Below, one piece after another: positions 10,750-20,573 of a stretch of DNA of 64,000 nt. The DNA is from Carya illinoinensis. Taxonomy: Eukaryota; Streptophyta; Magnoliopsida; Fagales; Juglandaceae. A program made the position numbers and the translations under genes. Below the pieces are notes generated by a model, which saw nothing but the letters and a program-made list of their open reading frames with translations, was not told the DNA's origin and ran no database searches. Each line of letters begins with the position of its first letter. The first letter of the stretch is position 1. The stretch spans positions 15,006,501 through 15,070,500 of the forward strand of contig NC_056752.1 of the NCBI RefSeq assembly GCF_018687715.1, given 5' to 3'.

Positions 10750-11384
10750 TAGTTTTCGCTTAGTCCACTTCTAGCAATCATCTCTATTTAAGCCACCTCG
10801 TTGTGTAAGCCTCCACCACCACCACAGAAAACAACCATCACGCATGGAAACCACCTACATATAGGAACAACAAACTCTGCCAATCATGAATCACCCAAAC
10901 CGCACCAAAACAGAGCAGCTGTCAAGCTGCGCGACTGCCGCTACCTCCTTCGCATCACCATCTAGATGTTTTCCTTTCATGGCAAGACCATCTCCTTTCA
11001 TGACAAGAAAACCATGGAAAAGACCTCTGTTTTCTTACTCCAAAATAGAGCATTTACAATCGTAGACCACCTCAGGAAGGTGGAATTCTTGAGTGGCATA
11101 GAAATTATGCCAATCTGTCAATAAATCTCACGTCTCCGTGCTCCACCGTTGTGTGCTCGGTTTCTGAGGGAGAAAGATAGATGAGTTTCAGAGAAAAGAA
11201 CAAGAAGCACAAGGGGGAGAGAGATCAGAGAGATGAGTTTGGATGGAGAAGCCATTGATGAAAAGTTTTGCCTAGAGAATCTCAAATGTTTGTGGGTTTT
11301 GTGTTTTGTTGGGTGCTCGAAAATTGAATTAATTTTGGTTCTTGGGGGTGATCTGCTTCACGGCTATTTGAGGATTCCATGGTT

Positions 11385-11532
11385 CACAATGATGATCGTA
11401 CACGAGGTTGAAACTGCTCCAGAATATTGACGACACGCTCAGCGTTGTCCACACCCATGCCGTGGCTGGGTTGCTCAGCGGAATCCTCTCCGGGATCTTT
11501 TCAGATCCCCAACTATGCAAGATTTTTCTAGG
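11385..11532 (+). pseudogene. Probable AMT2-type ammonium transporter fragment captured in copia A
   Basis: The plus-strand frame from about 11411 reads KLLQNIDDTLSVVHTHAVAG then LLSGILSGIFSDPQLC. This corresponds to the conserved DDxLxVxHTHxVAGxxG segment of plant ammonium transporters of the AMT2/AMT3 clade. It includes one of the pore histidines of the family. The preceding MMIVHE is one frame off, so a small indel is present. Similarity ends at TTTTTCTAG followed by GTATTG, which could be an old exon-intron border. The fragment is about 40 codons of a roughly 480-residue protein and is antisense to copia A. Confidence 0.55.
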
Positions 11533-11690
11533 TATTGAGAACTGAAGAGAGACTCTTCAACGATGGCGTTCTGGATGTCAGCGCACTTTAGGACGACGCT
11601 AGTGCCAACAGTGGCTTCGGAAAGAATGGCTACACCGAATACCTTATCGAGGAAGAGAGAGAGAGAGAGAGAGTAATTGTGCTGATAACG

Positions 11691-11881
11691 TGTTGTAAAC
11701 TAATGAAAAGAAAGAGAAGGAAAAACAAAGAGAGAGAATGAGAGAGAGGCTTCTTATTTCCATATAATGTACCTTGAATGATATCCATATATATAGGAGT
11801 ACAAATGTCTTAATTGACGGTTAAGGCTTGGTCAATTATGACGGCTAAATGTGGTTATACAATACAAGTTGGTTTATAACA
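11691..11881 (-). repeat. 5' LTR of copia A
   Basis: This is the 191 bp partner of the LTR at 2402-2592. Directly inside it on the minus strand is CGTTATCAGCAC, a sequence often seen at the start of the internal region of plant copia elements, then a CT-rich leader. Confidence 0.88.
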
Positions 11882-11886
11882 ATATT

Positions 11887-12016
11887 TTTATAAATAGGTA
11901 TGTATGCCTTGTATTTAGTAACAATTGACAATAATGAAGATGTAGCTCTCAAAGTTTCACCTCCTCATTCTCTCTTCTCCATCTTCTAACTTTCTATTAT
12001 ATTTTATTTTCTATCA
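11887..12016 (+). repeat. Left LTR of TRIM-like element, 3' part
   Basis: This continues the left LTR after copia A and its ATATT duplication (11882-11886). It includes a TATA-like TATAAATAGG, the likely LTR promoter, and ends in CA directly before the primer-binding site TGGTATCAGTGC. Confidence 0.7.
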
Positions 12017-12505
12017 TGGTATCAGTGCTATTAGCTAATGCCAAGCTCAACCTTATGAATTATTTATTTTAAAGTTCTTTTGCTAGTTTTTTACATCTCA
12101 CAAATTTTTTCATTGTGGCAGTTCAATCATATTTCATTCAAGTCAATGCAGTTGGGGTATCTTTACTAGCTATGAGCTTTTTTATTGGATTTTGATCTAT
12201 TATGAGCATTGTTTGAAACCCCAAACCTAATTTTTTTGGCCTTCTGATTTTGGTCATATTTTTGACCAAGACCATATATAACCCATTGTTGGCTCAATCT
12301 TTCGGTCTATTGTTAGTCTTTTGTTGGCTTTGGCCTATTATTAACCCATTGTTGGCCACAACTTCAGATTTGATGTTCCAATTGCAGTCACCTTATCGCC
12401 AACTCCTCTTTCACCATCTCATCGGCAACCAACCAACAAATATGAAGGCTACACTCTAATTTAAACTCAAGATTTCAAAAATCTCTACCTTGAGTTTGAG
12501 GGGGG
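12017..12505 (+). other. Non-coding internal region of TRIM-like element
   Basis: It starts with a primer-binding site like the plant initiator-Met tRNA complement and ends in a polypurine tract next to the right LTR. No frame encodes a gag or pol motif. Several imperfect repeats of a CATTGTTGGC string occur between 12290 and 12355. It would depend on proteins from another element. Confidence 0.6.
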
Positions 12506-12705
12506 TGTTGGAGATGATATCAAATCATTTTGATTTCATTTTCATAATCATAGAGATATTTACCTTATCTAATGTAATTTTTCTATAAATAGGGATGTAT
12601 GTTTTGTATTAAGTAATAATTGACGATAATAAAGATGTAGCCCTACAAAATTCTCTCCCTCCTTCACTCTTCTCATTCTCATTTTCTATTATATTTTATC
12701 TTCCA
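12506..12705 (+). repeat. Right LTR of TRIM-like element
   Basis: This is 200 bp, starting TGTTGGAGATG and ending TTCCA, with a TATA-like CTATAAATAGGG near 12590. It pairs with the split left LTR. Confidence 0.7.
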
Positions 12706-13050
12706 TGACCAGGAACAAGAAGAAACTAATTGCGGGAAGAAAGTCACACAAGTTGAGTTTTCTCAACAAGGACTTAAGGCTCATCATATACTGTTGAACT
12801 TATTCAGCTTGATTCTAAATCAATATTGAGAAAAATCAAGTTCAACTTTTTGCTTTGTCATGTACTTATTGTGAGTAGGAAAAAAAACTTCATATATATT
12901 ATCCACACCTTGCCCTATTCCATGATTGGCCATATATTATTTTTTAAATGAGTTCAACCACTTCAAAATATATATCTATTCTGAAATAGTATGGCCGAAT
13001 TTCCAATCTGAATACTATTCCAAAAAATATCGGGTTTTCCAATTTGAATG
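12706..13050. other. Intergenic, no gene seen
   Basis: AT-rich sequence between the TRIM-like element and a foldback MITE. No coding or RNA feature is recognised. Confidence 0.5.
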
Positions 13051-13214
13051 CTATACATCACACTACCATCTCACTTGCATCATACTATATATTATGTGGT
13101 ACATTTATCACCATTTGATGATAAAAAAAATATGCAATAAATGATCATTTGATGGTAGTAAATATGCCACATCTTACTTAGTGGGATGCAAGTGGGATGA
13201 TAGTATAGTGTATA
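13051..13214. repeat. Foldback MITE
   Basis: Left arm 13051-13130 and right arm 13141-13214 are imperfect inverted repeats. The left reads CTATACATCACACTACCATC then TCACTTGCATC; the reverse complement of the right reads TATACACTATACTATCATCC then CACTTGCATCC. The centre carries ACCATTTGATGAT against ATCATTTGATGGT. There is no coding content. The duplication at the target site was not resolved. Confidence 0.65.
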
Positions 13215-13489
13215 AAATTTTCCATCCTAAAACAACCATCAAGTTAAATAAGTTAGCCAACCGATAAGTTAAATGAACTTTTGCAACACCATAAGAAACT
13301 TCATAATCACAATAAATCTAGGGAGGGAAAAATCAGGTATTCTTCAATCACCCTCCTTTAAAATATTACTCAAGGTTATCTCTACATAAAAGAAACCGTG
13401 TTAAAATACAATTATTATAAAAGACTAGATGAAAATATATAGTACTGCAAAATGAATCTAACCATTTTCCAAATTATAGCTGTCGGTAT

Positions 13490-13581
13490 CTTTCATTAAG
13501 TCTTGTGAGTCATAGTTAATGGAAGGAGCTTTCAACCAATTTTGTATATAAATAAAAACTTCAGCTGTTTTGGGGGACAAA
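13490..13581 (-). pseudogene. hAT transposase remnant, C-terminal end beyond the gypsy insertion
   Basis: On the minus strand this piece reads PPKTAEVFIYIQNWLKAPSI then NYDSQD, which continues the dimerization domain that is cut off at 20574 on the other side of the gypsy element. In the family the corresponding segment (KT-E-AL-C-Q-WL) directly follows the block found at 20620. The 5 bp ACAAA is duplicated at the break. Confidence 0.72.
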
Positions 13582-14359
13582 TGATGGGAACCAAGGCAGG
13601 CCTACTCTTAAAGATCCTTTACAAGTTCCAGATGGGCCAATTACAAGATCGAGAGCTAAGAAGATCAAAGAAGCAATGCAAGGATTAGTACAAACCACTT
13701 GGGAAGAAGCTAGCAAGAGCCCAACAGTCAAGATGAGCTTGAAGAAGAAGAACCAACTTTGATCCATTTGATCCAAGCTGTGGAAGACTTGACTTAGAAA
13801 CATGACCTTTAGATATTAAGCCTTTCAATTTGTTTAAATGATTTTTATTATTAGTTTTGAATAAGTGGGTTTGAGGATACTTAACCCACATATGTCTTAC
13901 TTATTTGAACTAGGGTTTAGAAGTACTGTAGCATGACACTGTTCACGCTACAGTACCGCGGCTACTGTTCACTAAAGGGCATTTTTGAGAGAAAGGCTCT
14001 CAAATTTTAGTCTAGGGTTTTATCATGTTTTGGGGAGGGTATTTAAAGGATGTAACCAGCAATTTCAAGGCAGACATTATTTTATTTCGAATTTTAATTG
14101 AATGAGTTTTCTCCTCTTGTTCTTAATTGAACTCTTGAACTTATCAAAGGTAAATCACAACCTTTATAGCGTTCATCCTCGTAATTTGGGTTCTTGAGAC
14201 GGGATTTCAACGGGTCTAGATTTTGATATAATCTAGGTTCTTGAAACGAGTTCTCAACGGGTCTAAATTCTCCATCCATAGACTTGAGTTTGGCATTTTT
14301 GGGTAAGTTTTCAAATTGATTGTGGGTTCAAGGGATTCTCTTCCCGCGGGTTCATATCA
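13582..14359 (+). repeat. 5' LTR of gypsy element
   Basis: 778 bp with TG...CA ends. A TATA-like TATTTAAAGG lies at about 14040. A perfect 10 bp inverted repeat (GTACTGTAGC at 13923 and GCTACAGTAC at 13947) upstream of it is also present in the 3' LTR. Confidence 0.92.
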
Positions 14360-14361
14360 TT

Positions 14362-14378
14362 TGGTATTTAGAGCAAGG
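14362..14378 (+). other. Primer-binding site of gypsy element
   Basis: TGGTATTTAGAGCAAGG lies two bases after the 5' LTR. It resembles the plant initiator-Met tRNA complement TGGTATCAGAGC, with two changes. Confidence 0.7.
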
Positions 14379-14379
14379 T

Positions 14380-15138
14380 TTCCATTCAGGTCTAATTCTA
14401 TCATCTGTTTATTGCACCTTTAATTCTAGAGTTTCATTGTTCTAAGGTTCAAAAAAAAAAAAGTGCAGAAATTCGTTTTTCCTAGGGCTGCGAAAATTTG
14501 CAACATTTAGGGTTGAAATTTCTATGGTTTCATTGATTCCCATCTATTTCCTTGTCAATTTTTATGTGTTTGAATTCAATTATTTGATTATCCCAATTGA
14601 ATATTTCTGTTTGTGGTTGAATTGTTGAGAAAAGAAAAGAAAAGAAAAGAAAGGAAAGGAAAAGAAAAGAAAAGAAAAGAAAAGAAAGGAAAAGAAAAAA
14701 AAAGAAAAAAAAATCGTCCAGAAAAAAAAAGTGTAGAAAAGTCCAAAACTTTTTCTTGAGCCTTTCATCATAGGGGTTGTGCATCCTTCATTATAGTTGG
14801 TATCTTGTGTTACAGTCACTCTTCTATTCGTATAATTTCCGTGATTCTCGTGTCGTTTCTTTCCTTCCGTATTTCTCTTGTTCTTGTTTCTTGGATCTAA
14901 TTGCTAGTTGAGATTAAACAAGGTTGCTTTGTCTTGATTTAGTTCAATTAGTTCTGAAAGAACTTGAGTAGGAAAACTCGAGGTAAAAAGTAAGAGAGTG
15001 TGAGATTATTATCGAAAAAACAAAAAGCCAATTCAGAGTGAAACACGAGTGGAGTGCCATCATTTGAGTGTAAACACGTAAGAAGCGTATGAGGTCCTTT
15101 CTTTTTCTACTTACATTTTCTTTTTGTTGCACATTACA
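14380..15138 (+). other. Gypsy 5' leader with GAAAA-type simple repeat
   Basis: This is an untranslated leader between the primer-binding site and gag. It carries a purine-rich simple repeat of AAAAG/GAAAA units at about 14631-14712. No coding content is recognised on either strand. Confidence 0.6.
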
Positions 15139-16776
15139 ATGTATCACCACAGTGGCTCATCACCCAAGAGGATAGCAGATAACTCATTTGTGTTGTAAGC
15201 CATGCAACAACAGTTTGAGCGGATGAACATACTATTGGGGCAAATGGAGGATAGGATGAATCAACAACAAGCAGAGATTAGAAATCTGCAAGGTGGGAGA
15301 AATCGGAGGCGACGTGAGCCTAGGGTTGAAAATGCATATGAGAATGAAGGAGATGATGAGGATGAGGAAGACCTAACATCTAAAATTGGGTTGGGTAGAC
15401 ATAGAGGGGTTAGGCGTGAAAGAGGATTTGAAAGGAACCTAGGGGGTCGGGATGGTGTCGATAGAGACTTGGAGAGCATCAAAATGACAATACCATCTTT
15501 TCAAGAAAGAACTGACCCAGAGGTTTATCTAGAGTGGGAGAAAAAAATAGATTTGGTATTTGATTGTCATAATTACTCTGAGGAGAAGAAAGTAAAGTTG
15601 GCAGTAATTGAATTCACTGATTATGCTATTATTTGGTGGGATCAATTAGTGACCACTAGGAGGAGGAATCATGAGAGGCCTATAGAGACATGGGGAGAGT
15701 TGAAAGCACTCATGAGACGGAGATTTGTACCTAGTCACTACTATAGGGACCTTTATCAAAAGCTCCAAAATCTTACACAGGGGTTTAGGAGTGTGGAGGA
15801 TTATCATAAGGAGATGGAGGTGGCTATGATTCGGGCTAATGTAGAGGAGGACCGGGAGGCCACCATGGCTAGATTTTTGAGTGGTTTGAATAGAGATATA
15901 GCCAATGTGGTTGAATTGCAACATTATGTGGAGATAGAGGACATGGTGCACATGGCTATGAAGGTGGAGAGGCAATTAAAGAGAAAAGGGACAACAAGGT
16001 ACACTTCGGTTTCTAGCACTACTTGGAAATCAAAGTGGGATAGGAATGATCCTGCTGAAGCAAAGAGAAAGATCGAACCACCTAAGGACAAAGATGAGGG
16101 ACCTAGCAGCAAAGCCAAGGTAGAATCTCAACCTTCAAGGAATAGAGATATTAAATGTTTTAAGTGTTTGGGTTCAGAGCACATTGTTTCTCAATGTCCA
16201 AATAGGCGAGTGATGATTATGCGTGACAATGAAGAGGTGATGACTGAGAGTGAGGATGATTGTGATGGAGTGCCCGAGTTGGTTGATGCTAGTGATGACG
16301 AAGGAGTGATATACGCTGTGAATGAGTCTCTTGTTGCTAGGCGTGCTCTCAACACACACATTAAGGTGGATGATACCGAGCAACAGAGAGAGAACATTTT
16401 CCATACTAGATGCCACGTCAACAGCAAAGTATGTAGTATGATCATTGATGGAGGGAGTTGTACTAATGTGGCTAGCACTACTTTGGTTGAGAAATTTAAT
16501 TTACCAACCTTAAAACATTCTAGACCATATAAATTACAGTGATTAAATGATTTTGGAGAAGTTAGGGTGGATAGACAAGTGTTAGTTCCTTTTTCAATTG
16601 GGAGGTATCAGGATGAGGTGCTTTATGATGTTGTGCCTATGCATACTGGCCATATTTTGTTGGGGAGGCCGTGGGAGTATGATAGGAGGGTGACACATGA
16701 TGGGTTCAAAAATATGTACAGCTTTGTAAAGGAGGGCAAAACAATCAAGCTTGCTCCTTTAACTCCAGGTCTATGA
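15139..16776 (+). pseudogene. Gypsy gag and protease, two in-frame stops
   Basis: The frame starts with an ATG at 15139, meets TAA at 15196, and is open from 15202 (MQQQFERMNILLGQMEDRMN) to a TGA at 16540. The same frame then continues to 16776. Features in order: an N-terminal coiled-coil-like segment rich in Q and E, an acidic linker, the retrotransposon gag domain (about 15470-15990, FQERTDPEVYLEWEKKIDLV, WWDQLV, YYRDLYQKLQNL), a CCHC knuckle CFKCLGSEHIVSQC (16156-16197), and an aspartic protease (IIDGGSCTNVAS, 16441, with the usual DSG as DGG; then HILLGRPWEYDRR). The TGA at 16540 stands where tryptophan is expected. Confidence 0.85.
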
Positions 16777-17060
16777 AGACCAACTGAAACTGAAAAGTGA
16801 GGTTGCTCAGAAAAAAAAGAGTGAAAATGATAGTCATCAAAAAAGAAAGAGTGAAAATGAGAGTGATAAAAAAAGAATAAGTGAAAGAGAGATTGAGCAG
16901 AAAAGAAAGAGTGATAGTGAAAATGAGTACAACAAAAAGAGTGAAAAAGAAAGTAGAGATGTGGCTGAGAGTAGAGAAAAAAAGAGTAGAGCTACGAGAG
17001 AAAAAAGAAAGAGATTCTGTAGAGAGGAAATGAAAGACAAAAGTGAGTTTCTATGCCAGA
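16769..17060 (+). pseudogene. Gypsy protease-RT linker with repetitive charged segment
   Basis: After a frameshift near 16768 the next frame reads VYEDQLKLKSEVAQKK and then a low-complexity series of KRKSENES-type units to about 17000. A second shift near 17045 leads into the RT frame. On the DNA level it is a purine-rich tandem repeat of AAAGAGTGAAAATGA-like units. The linker is non-catalytic in this group. Confidence 0.6.
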
Positions 17061-18170
17061 GAGAGTGAGGTTAAGAGGGCTTTCTTTGCAGATCGCCCTA
17101 TGATTTTTCTTATCTATAAAGAGTCTTATCTTACTCTTGATGACACTCACCAGTCTCTTCCTAATTTGGCCATTTCCTTGTTGCAGGAGTTTGATGATGT
17201 ATTCCCTGAGGAGATGCCTAATGAGTTGCCACCCATTAGAGGCATTGAGCATCAGATTGATTTTGTACCTGGAGCTGCTATTCCAAACCAACCAGCCTAT
17301 AGGAGTAATCCAGAGGAGACAAAGGAGCTTTAGAGGCAAGTTGAGGACTTGATGAGCAAGGGGTACGTGAGGGAGAGCATGAGCCCATGTGCAGTACCAG
17401 TGCTATTAGTGCCAAAGAAGGATGGGACGTGGAGAATATGTGTTGATTGCAGGGCGGTCAACAATATTACGGTAAAGTATCGGCATCCCATTCTTAGATT
17501 AGATTATATGCTTGATGAATTGCATGACTCTTGTATTTTTAGTAAAATTGATCTTAAAAGTGGGTACCATCAAATTAAAATGAAAGAGGGTGATGAATGG
17601 AAAACTGCTTTTAAGACTAAGTATGGTTTTTATGAATGGTTGGTTATGCCATTTGGACTTACAAATGCGCCCAGTACTTTCATGAGATTGATGAACCATG
17701 TACTACGTGCATTCATTGGCAAGTTTGTGGTTGTGTATTTTGATGATATCCTAGTGTACAGCAAGGACTTAAATGAGCATATTGAGCATTTGAGATGTGT
17801 GTTTGATGTGTTGAGATGTGAAAAGTTGTATGCTAATTTCAAGAAATGTACCTTTTGCATAGAAAGAGTTGTTTTTCTTGGATATTTTGTTAGTACAAAG
17901 GGTATTGAGGTGGATGGAGAGAAAGTCAAGGCCATCAAGGAGTGGCCAATGCCAAAGAGCATCACTAAGGTAAGAAGCTTTCATGGTTTAGCTAGCTTTT
18001 ATCGGCGTTTTGTTAAAGACTTTAGCACCATTACTGCACCATTCACTGAAGTCATTAAAAAGAATGTTGGGTTTCATTGGGGAGCTACTCAAGAGAAAGC
18101 TTTTGCCACCATTAAAGAAAGGTTGTGCTCTGCACCTGTGCTAGCATTACCTGATTTTAACAAACTTTGA
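17043..18170 (+). pseudogene. Gypsy reverse transcriptase
   Basis: The frame has one stop (TAG at 17331 in KEL-stop-RQVEDL). RT motifs are well kept: [34 protein letters not shown], the catalytic [17 protein letters not shown] and [10 protein letters not shown]. The domain is Ty3/gypsy type with F/YxDD. A frameshift at about 18165 ends it directly before RNase H. Confidence 0.9.
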
Positions 18171-19100
18171 GATTGAATGTGATGCCTCAAGTATAGGAAT
18201 TGGAGCTGTTTTGATGCAGGATAGGCGGCCCATAGCCTTTTTCAGTGAAAAGTTAAGTGGGGCCTCACTCAAGTACCCTACTTATGACAAAGAGCTTTAT
18301 GCTCTTGTTTGTGCATTGGAGATTTGGCAGTACTACCTATGGCCTAGGGAATTTGTGATCCACACCGATCATGAATCATTGAAGCATCTCAAGGGTCAAG
18401 GTAAGTTGAATAAAATGCATGCTTGTTGGATGGAATACATTGAGACATTTCTATATGTCATCTGTTACAAGCAAGGTAAGGAGAACATTGTTGCTGATGC
18501 TTTATCTCGAAGGTATGTACTTCTTACTTCTATGAGTGCTAAGATGCTTGGGTTTGAATATGTGAAAGACCTATATGCCGATGATGCTGACTTCTCTAAT
18601 GTGTACATGGCATGTGATAAGGCGGCATTTGGTAAATTTTACAAGCATGGGGGTTACTTGTTTAAAGAAAACAAACTCTGTGTGCCAAATTGTTCTATGT
18701 GTGAATTACTAGTGCGTGAGGCACATGGTGAGGGATTAATGGGACACTTTGGTGTCAAGAAAACTTTGGATATTTTGCATGAACATTTCTTTTGGCCTAA
18801 GATGAAGAGAGATGTCACTCGCATTTGTGGCAGATGCATTACATGTAGGAAGGCCAAATCTAAAGTGTTGCCACATGGGTTGTATACACCCTTACTCGTT
18901 GCTAGTGAACCATGGGTCGACATATCTATGGACTTTGTTTTGTGGCTACCTAGGACAAAAAAGGGTAGAGATTCTATTTTTGTGGTTGTGGATAGATTTA
19001 GTAAGATGTCACATTTCATTCCATGCCATAAAACAGATGATGCCACAAACATGGCTGACTTGTTTTTCAGGGAGATAGTGCGACTCCATGGTGTCCTAGG
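18163..19100 (+). pseudogene. Gypsy RNase H and N-terminal integrase
   Basis: The open frame contains the RNase H blocks [46 protein letters not shown] and [11 protein letters not shown], then the integrase zinc finger ([10 protein letters not shown] ... [11 protein letters not shown]) and the first catalytic aspartate ([10 protein letters not shown]). A single-base deletion near 19095, within HGVP-R-SIVS, moves the rest of integrase to another frame. Confidence 0.9.
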
Positions 19101-19960
19101 AGTATTGTTTCTAATAGGGATGTTAAATTCCTTAGCTACTTTTGGAAGGTGTTGTGGGGGAAATTGGGTACCAAGCTCTTATTTTCCACTACTTGTCATC
19201 CGCAGACTGATGGTCAGACTGAAGTAGTTAATAGGACCTTAACTAAGCTTTTACGCACTGTTGTTCATAAGAATTTAAAAACTTGGGAGGATTGTTTGCC
19301 ATTCATAGAGTTTGCATATAATAGGATCATGCATACTATTACTTCATATTCTCCTTTTGAAATTGTTTATGGATTCAATCCACTTACCCCTTTAGATTTG
19401 ATGCCTTTACCGATTGATGGCAGGAGTAGCTTGGATGGACAAAAGAAGGCGGAGCTGGTGAAGTCACTCCATGAGAGGGTACGACTTCAAATTGCCCAAA
19501 AGAATGAAAAGGTTGCTTCCCAAGCCAATAAAGGGCGAAGGCATGTCATCTTTGAACCTGGAGATTGGGTTTGAGTTCACATGCGCAAAGAAAGATTCCC
19601 ATCTCATCGGAGGATTAAGTTGCATCCTCGAGGAGATGGACCTTTCCAAATCCTTGAGAAAATTAATGACAATGCCTATAAAGTGGATCTCCCAGGTGAG
19701 TATAATGTGTCTGCTACCTTCAATGTTTATGATCTTTCTCCTTTTGATGTAGGTGAAGATTCGAGGTCGAATCCTTTGAGGAGAGGGGGAATGATGGGAA
19801 CCAAGGCAAGCCTACTCTTAAAGATCCTTTGCAAGTTCCAGATGGGCCAATTATAAGATCGAGAGCTAAGAAGATCAAAGAAGCAATGCAAGAATTATTA
19901 CAAATCACTTGGGAATAAGCTAGCAAGAGCCCAACACTCAAGATGAGCTTGAAAGAAGAA
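19096..19960 (+). pseudogene. Gypsy integrase C-terminal half, extending into the 3' LTR
   Basis: It continues the integrase core ([19 protein letters not shown] with the catalytic E, FAYNRIMH) and the C-terminal GPF/Y-type module (FPSHRRIKLHPRGDGPFQIL, LPGEYNVSATFNVYDLSPFD). One TGA (19572) stands for the expected tryptophan in GDWVWV. No chromodomain is visible. The frame does not stop before the LTR: it runs on about 50 codons into it (DPLQVPDGPI, RSRAKKIKEAMQ). Confidence 0.88.
19777..19791 (+). other. Polypurine tract of gypsy element
   Basis: GAGGAGAGGGGGAA directly precedes the 3' LTR. This is the usual start of plus-strand DNA synthesis in LTR elements. Confidence 0.75.
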
Positions 19961-20573
19961 GAACCAATTTTGATCCACTTGATCCAAGCTGTGGAAGACT
20001 TGACTTAGAAACATGACCTTTAGATATTAAGGCTTTCAATTTGTTTAAAGGATTTTTATTATTAGTTTTGAATAAGTGGGTTTGAGGATGCTTAACCCAC
20101 ATATGTCTTACTTATTTGAACTAGGGTTTAGAAGTACTGTAGCATGACACTGTTCACGCTACAGTACCCGCAGCTACTGTTCACTAAAGGGCATTTTTGA
20201 GAGAAAGGCTCTCAAATTTTAGTCTAGGGTTTTATCATATTTTGGGGAGGGTATTTAAAGGATGTAACCAGCCATTTCAAGGCAGACATTATTTTATTTC
20301 GAATTTTAATTGTGAGTGAGTTTTCTCCTCTTATTCTTAATTGTACTCTTGAACTTATCAAAGGTAAATCACAACCTTTGTGGCGTTCCTCCTCGTAATT
20401 TGGGTTCTTGAGACGGGATTTCAACGGGTCTAGATTATGATATAATCTAGGTTTTTGAAACGAGTTCTCAACGGGTCTAAATTCTCCATCCATAGACTTG
20501 AGTTTGGCGTTCTTGGATAAATTTTCAAATTGATTGTGGGTTCCAGGGATTCTCTTCCCGCGGGTTCATATCA
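19792..20573 (+). repeat. 3' LTR of gypsy element
   Basis: 782 bp, highly similar to the 5' LTR over its full length, with scattered substitutions and a few small indels. It has the same inverted repeat (20134-20143 and 20158-20167). Its first part encodes the C-terminus of pol. Confidence 0.92.

Larger units (their letters stand above)
2402..11881 (-). mobile_element. Ty1/copia element A, degenerate, carries nested insertions
   Basis: Two LTRs of equal length (191 bp, 2402-2592 and 11691-11881) begin TGTTGTAAAC and end TTTATAACA. They are flanked by a perfect 5 bp duplication ATATT (2397-2401 and 11882-11886). Coding remains run on the minus strand in copia order, from high to low coordinate: integrase end and linker (about 9260-8668), RT (4700-4340), then end of RT and RNase H (3270-2830). 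Sequence upstream of the linker (9.3-11.7 kb) has lost recognisable gag and integrase and instead holds a tandem repeat and host-gene-like pieces. Copia B (4780-8600) and an unresolved insert (3272-4330) interrupt pol. The element is not autonomous. Confidence 0.88.
2242..12705 (+). mobile_element. TRIM-like small non-autonomous LTR element, split by copia A
   Basis: The right LTR (12506-12705) begins TGTTGGAGATG and ends TTCCA. It is matched by a diverged left LTR that starts near 2242, runs to the insertion site of copia A, and resumes at 11887-12016 with shared strings such as CTATAAATAGG and TTCTATTATATTTTAT. A primer-binding site (TGGTATCAGTGC, 12017) follows the left LTR and a purine tract (GAGTTTGAGGGGGG, 12492-12505) precedes the right LTR. 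The internal part is only about 490 bp and non-coding, so without the nested DNA the element is about 1 kb, the size range of TRIMs. The left end is diverged and I could not match its target-site duplication to the right flank (TGACC). Confidence 0.7.
13582..20573 (+). mobile_element. Ty3/gypsy LTR retrotransposon, near complete but inactivated
   Basis: LTRs at 13582-14359 (778 bp) and 19792-20573 (782 bp) both begin TGATGGGAACC and end GGTTCATATCA. They are flanked by a perfect duplication ACAAA (13577-13581 and 20574-20578). A primer-binding site TGGTATTTAGAGC follows the left LTR (14362) and a purine tract GAGGAGAGGGGGAA precedes the right one. Gag, protease, RT, RNase H and integrase are in Ty3/gypsy order. 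Stops and frameshifts disable the polyprotein. The LTRs remain very similar, so insertion is relatively recent, after the hAT had already started to decay. Confidence 0.93.

Noticed and set aside
10391..11690. A real host gene locus (DUF538 or AMT) inside the copia
   Set aside because: Only some 35-40 codons of each are present, with stops and shifts around them and no exon structure. Fragments captured by the element fit better.
14530..14720. Possible CRISPR-like or spacer array
   Set aside because: Simple GAAAA repeat without spacers; this is eukaryotic DNA. No CRISPR array exists in the window.
14530..14819. Minus-strand Phe/Ser-rich frames
   Set aside because: Translation of the purine simple repeat in the gypsy leader.
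15646..16118. Minus-strand frames opposite gypsy gag
   Set aside because: They are shadows of the plus-strand coding sequence; only the plus frame has gag and zinc-knuckle motifs.
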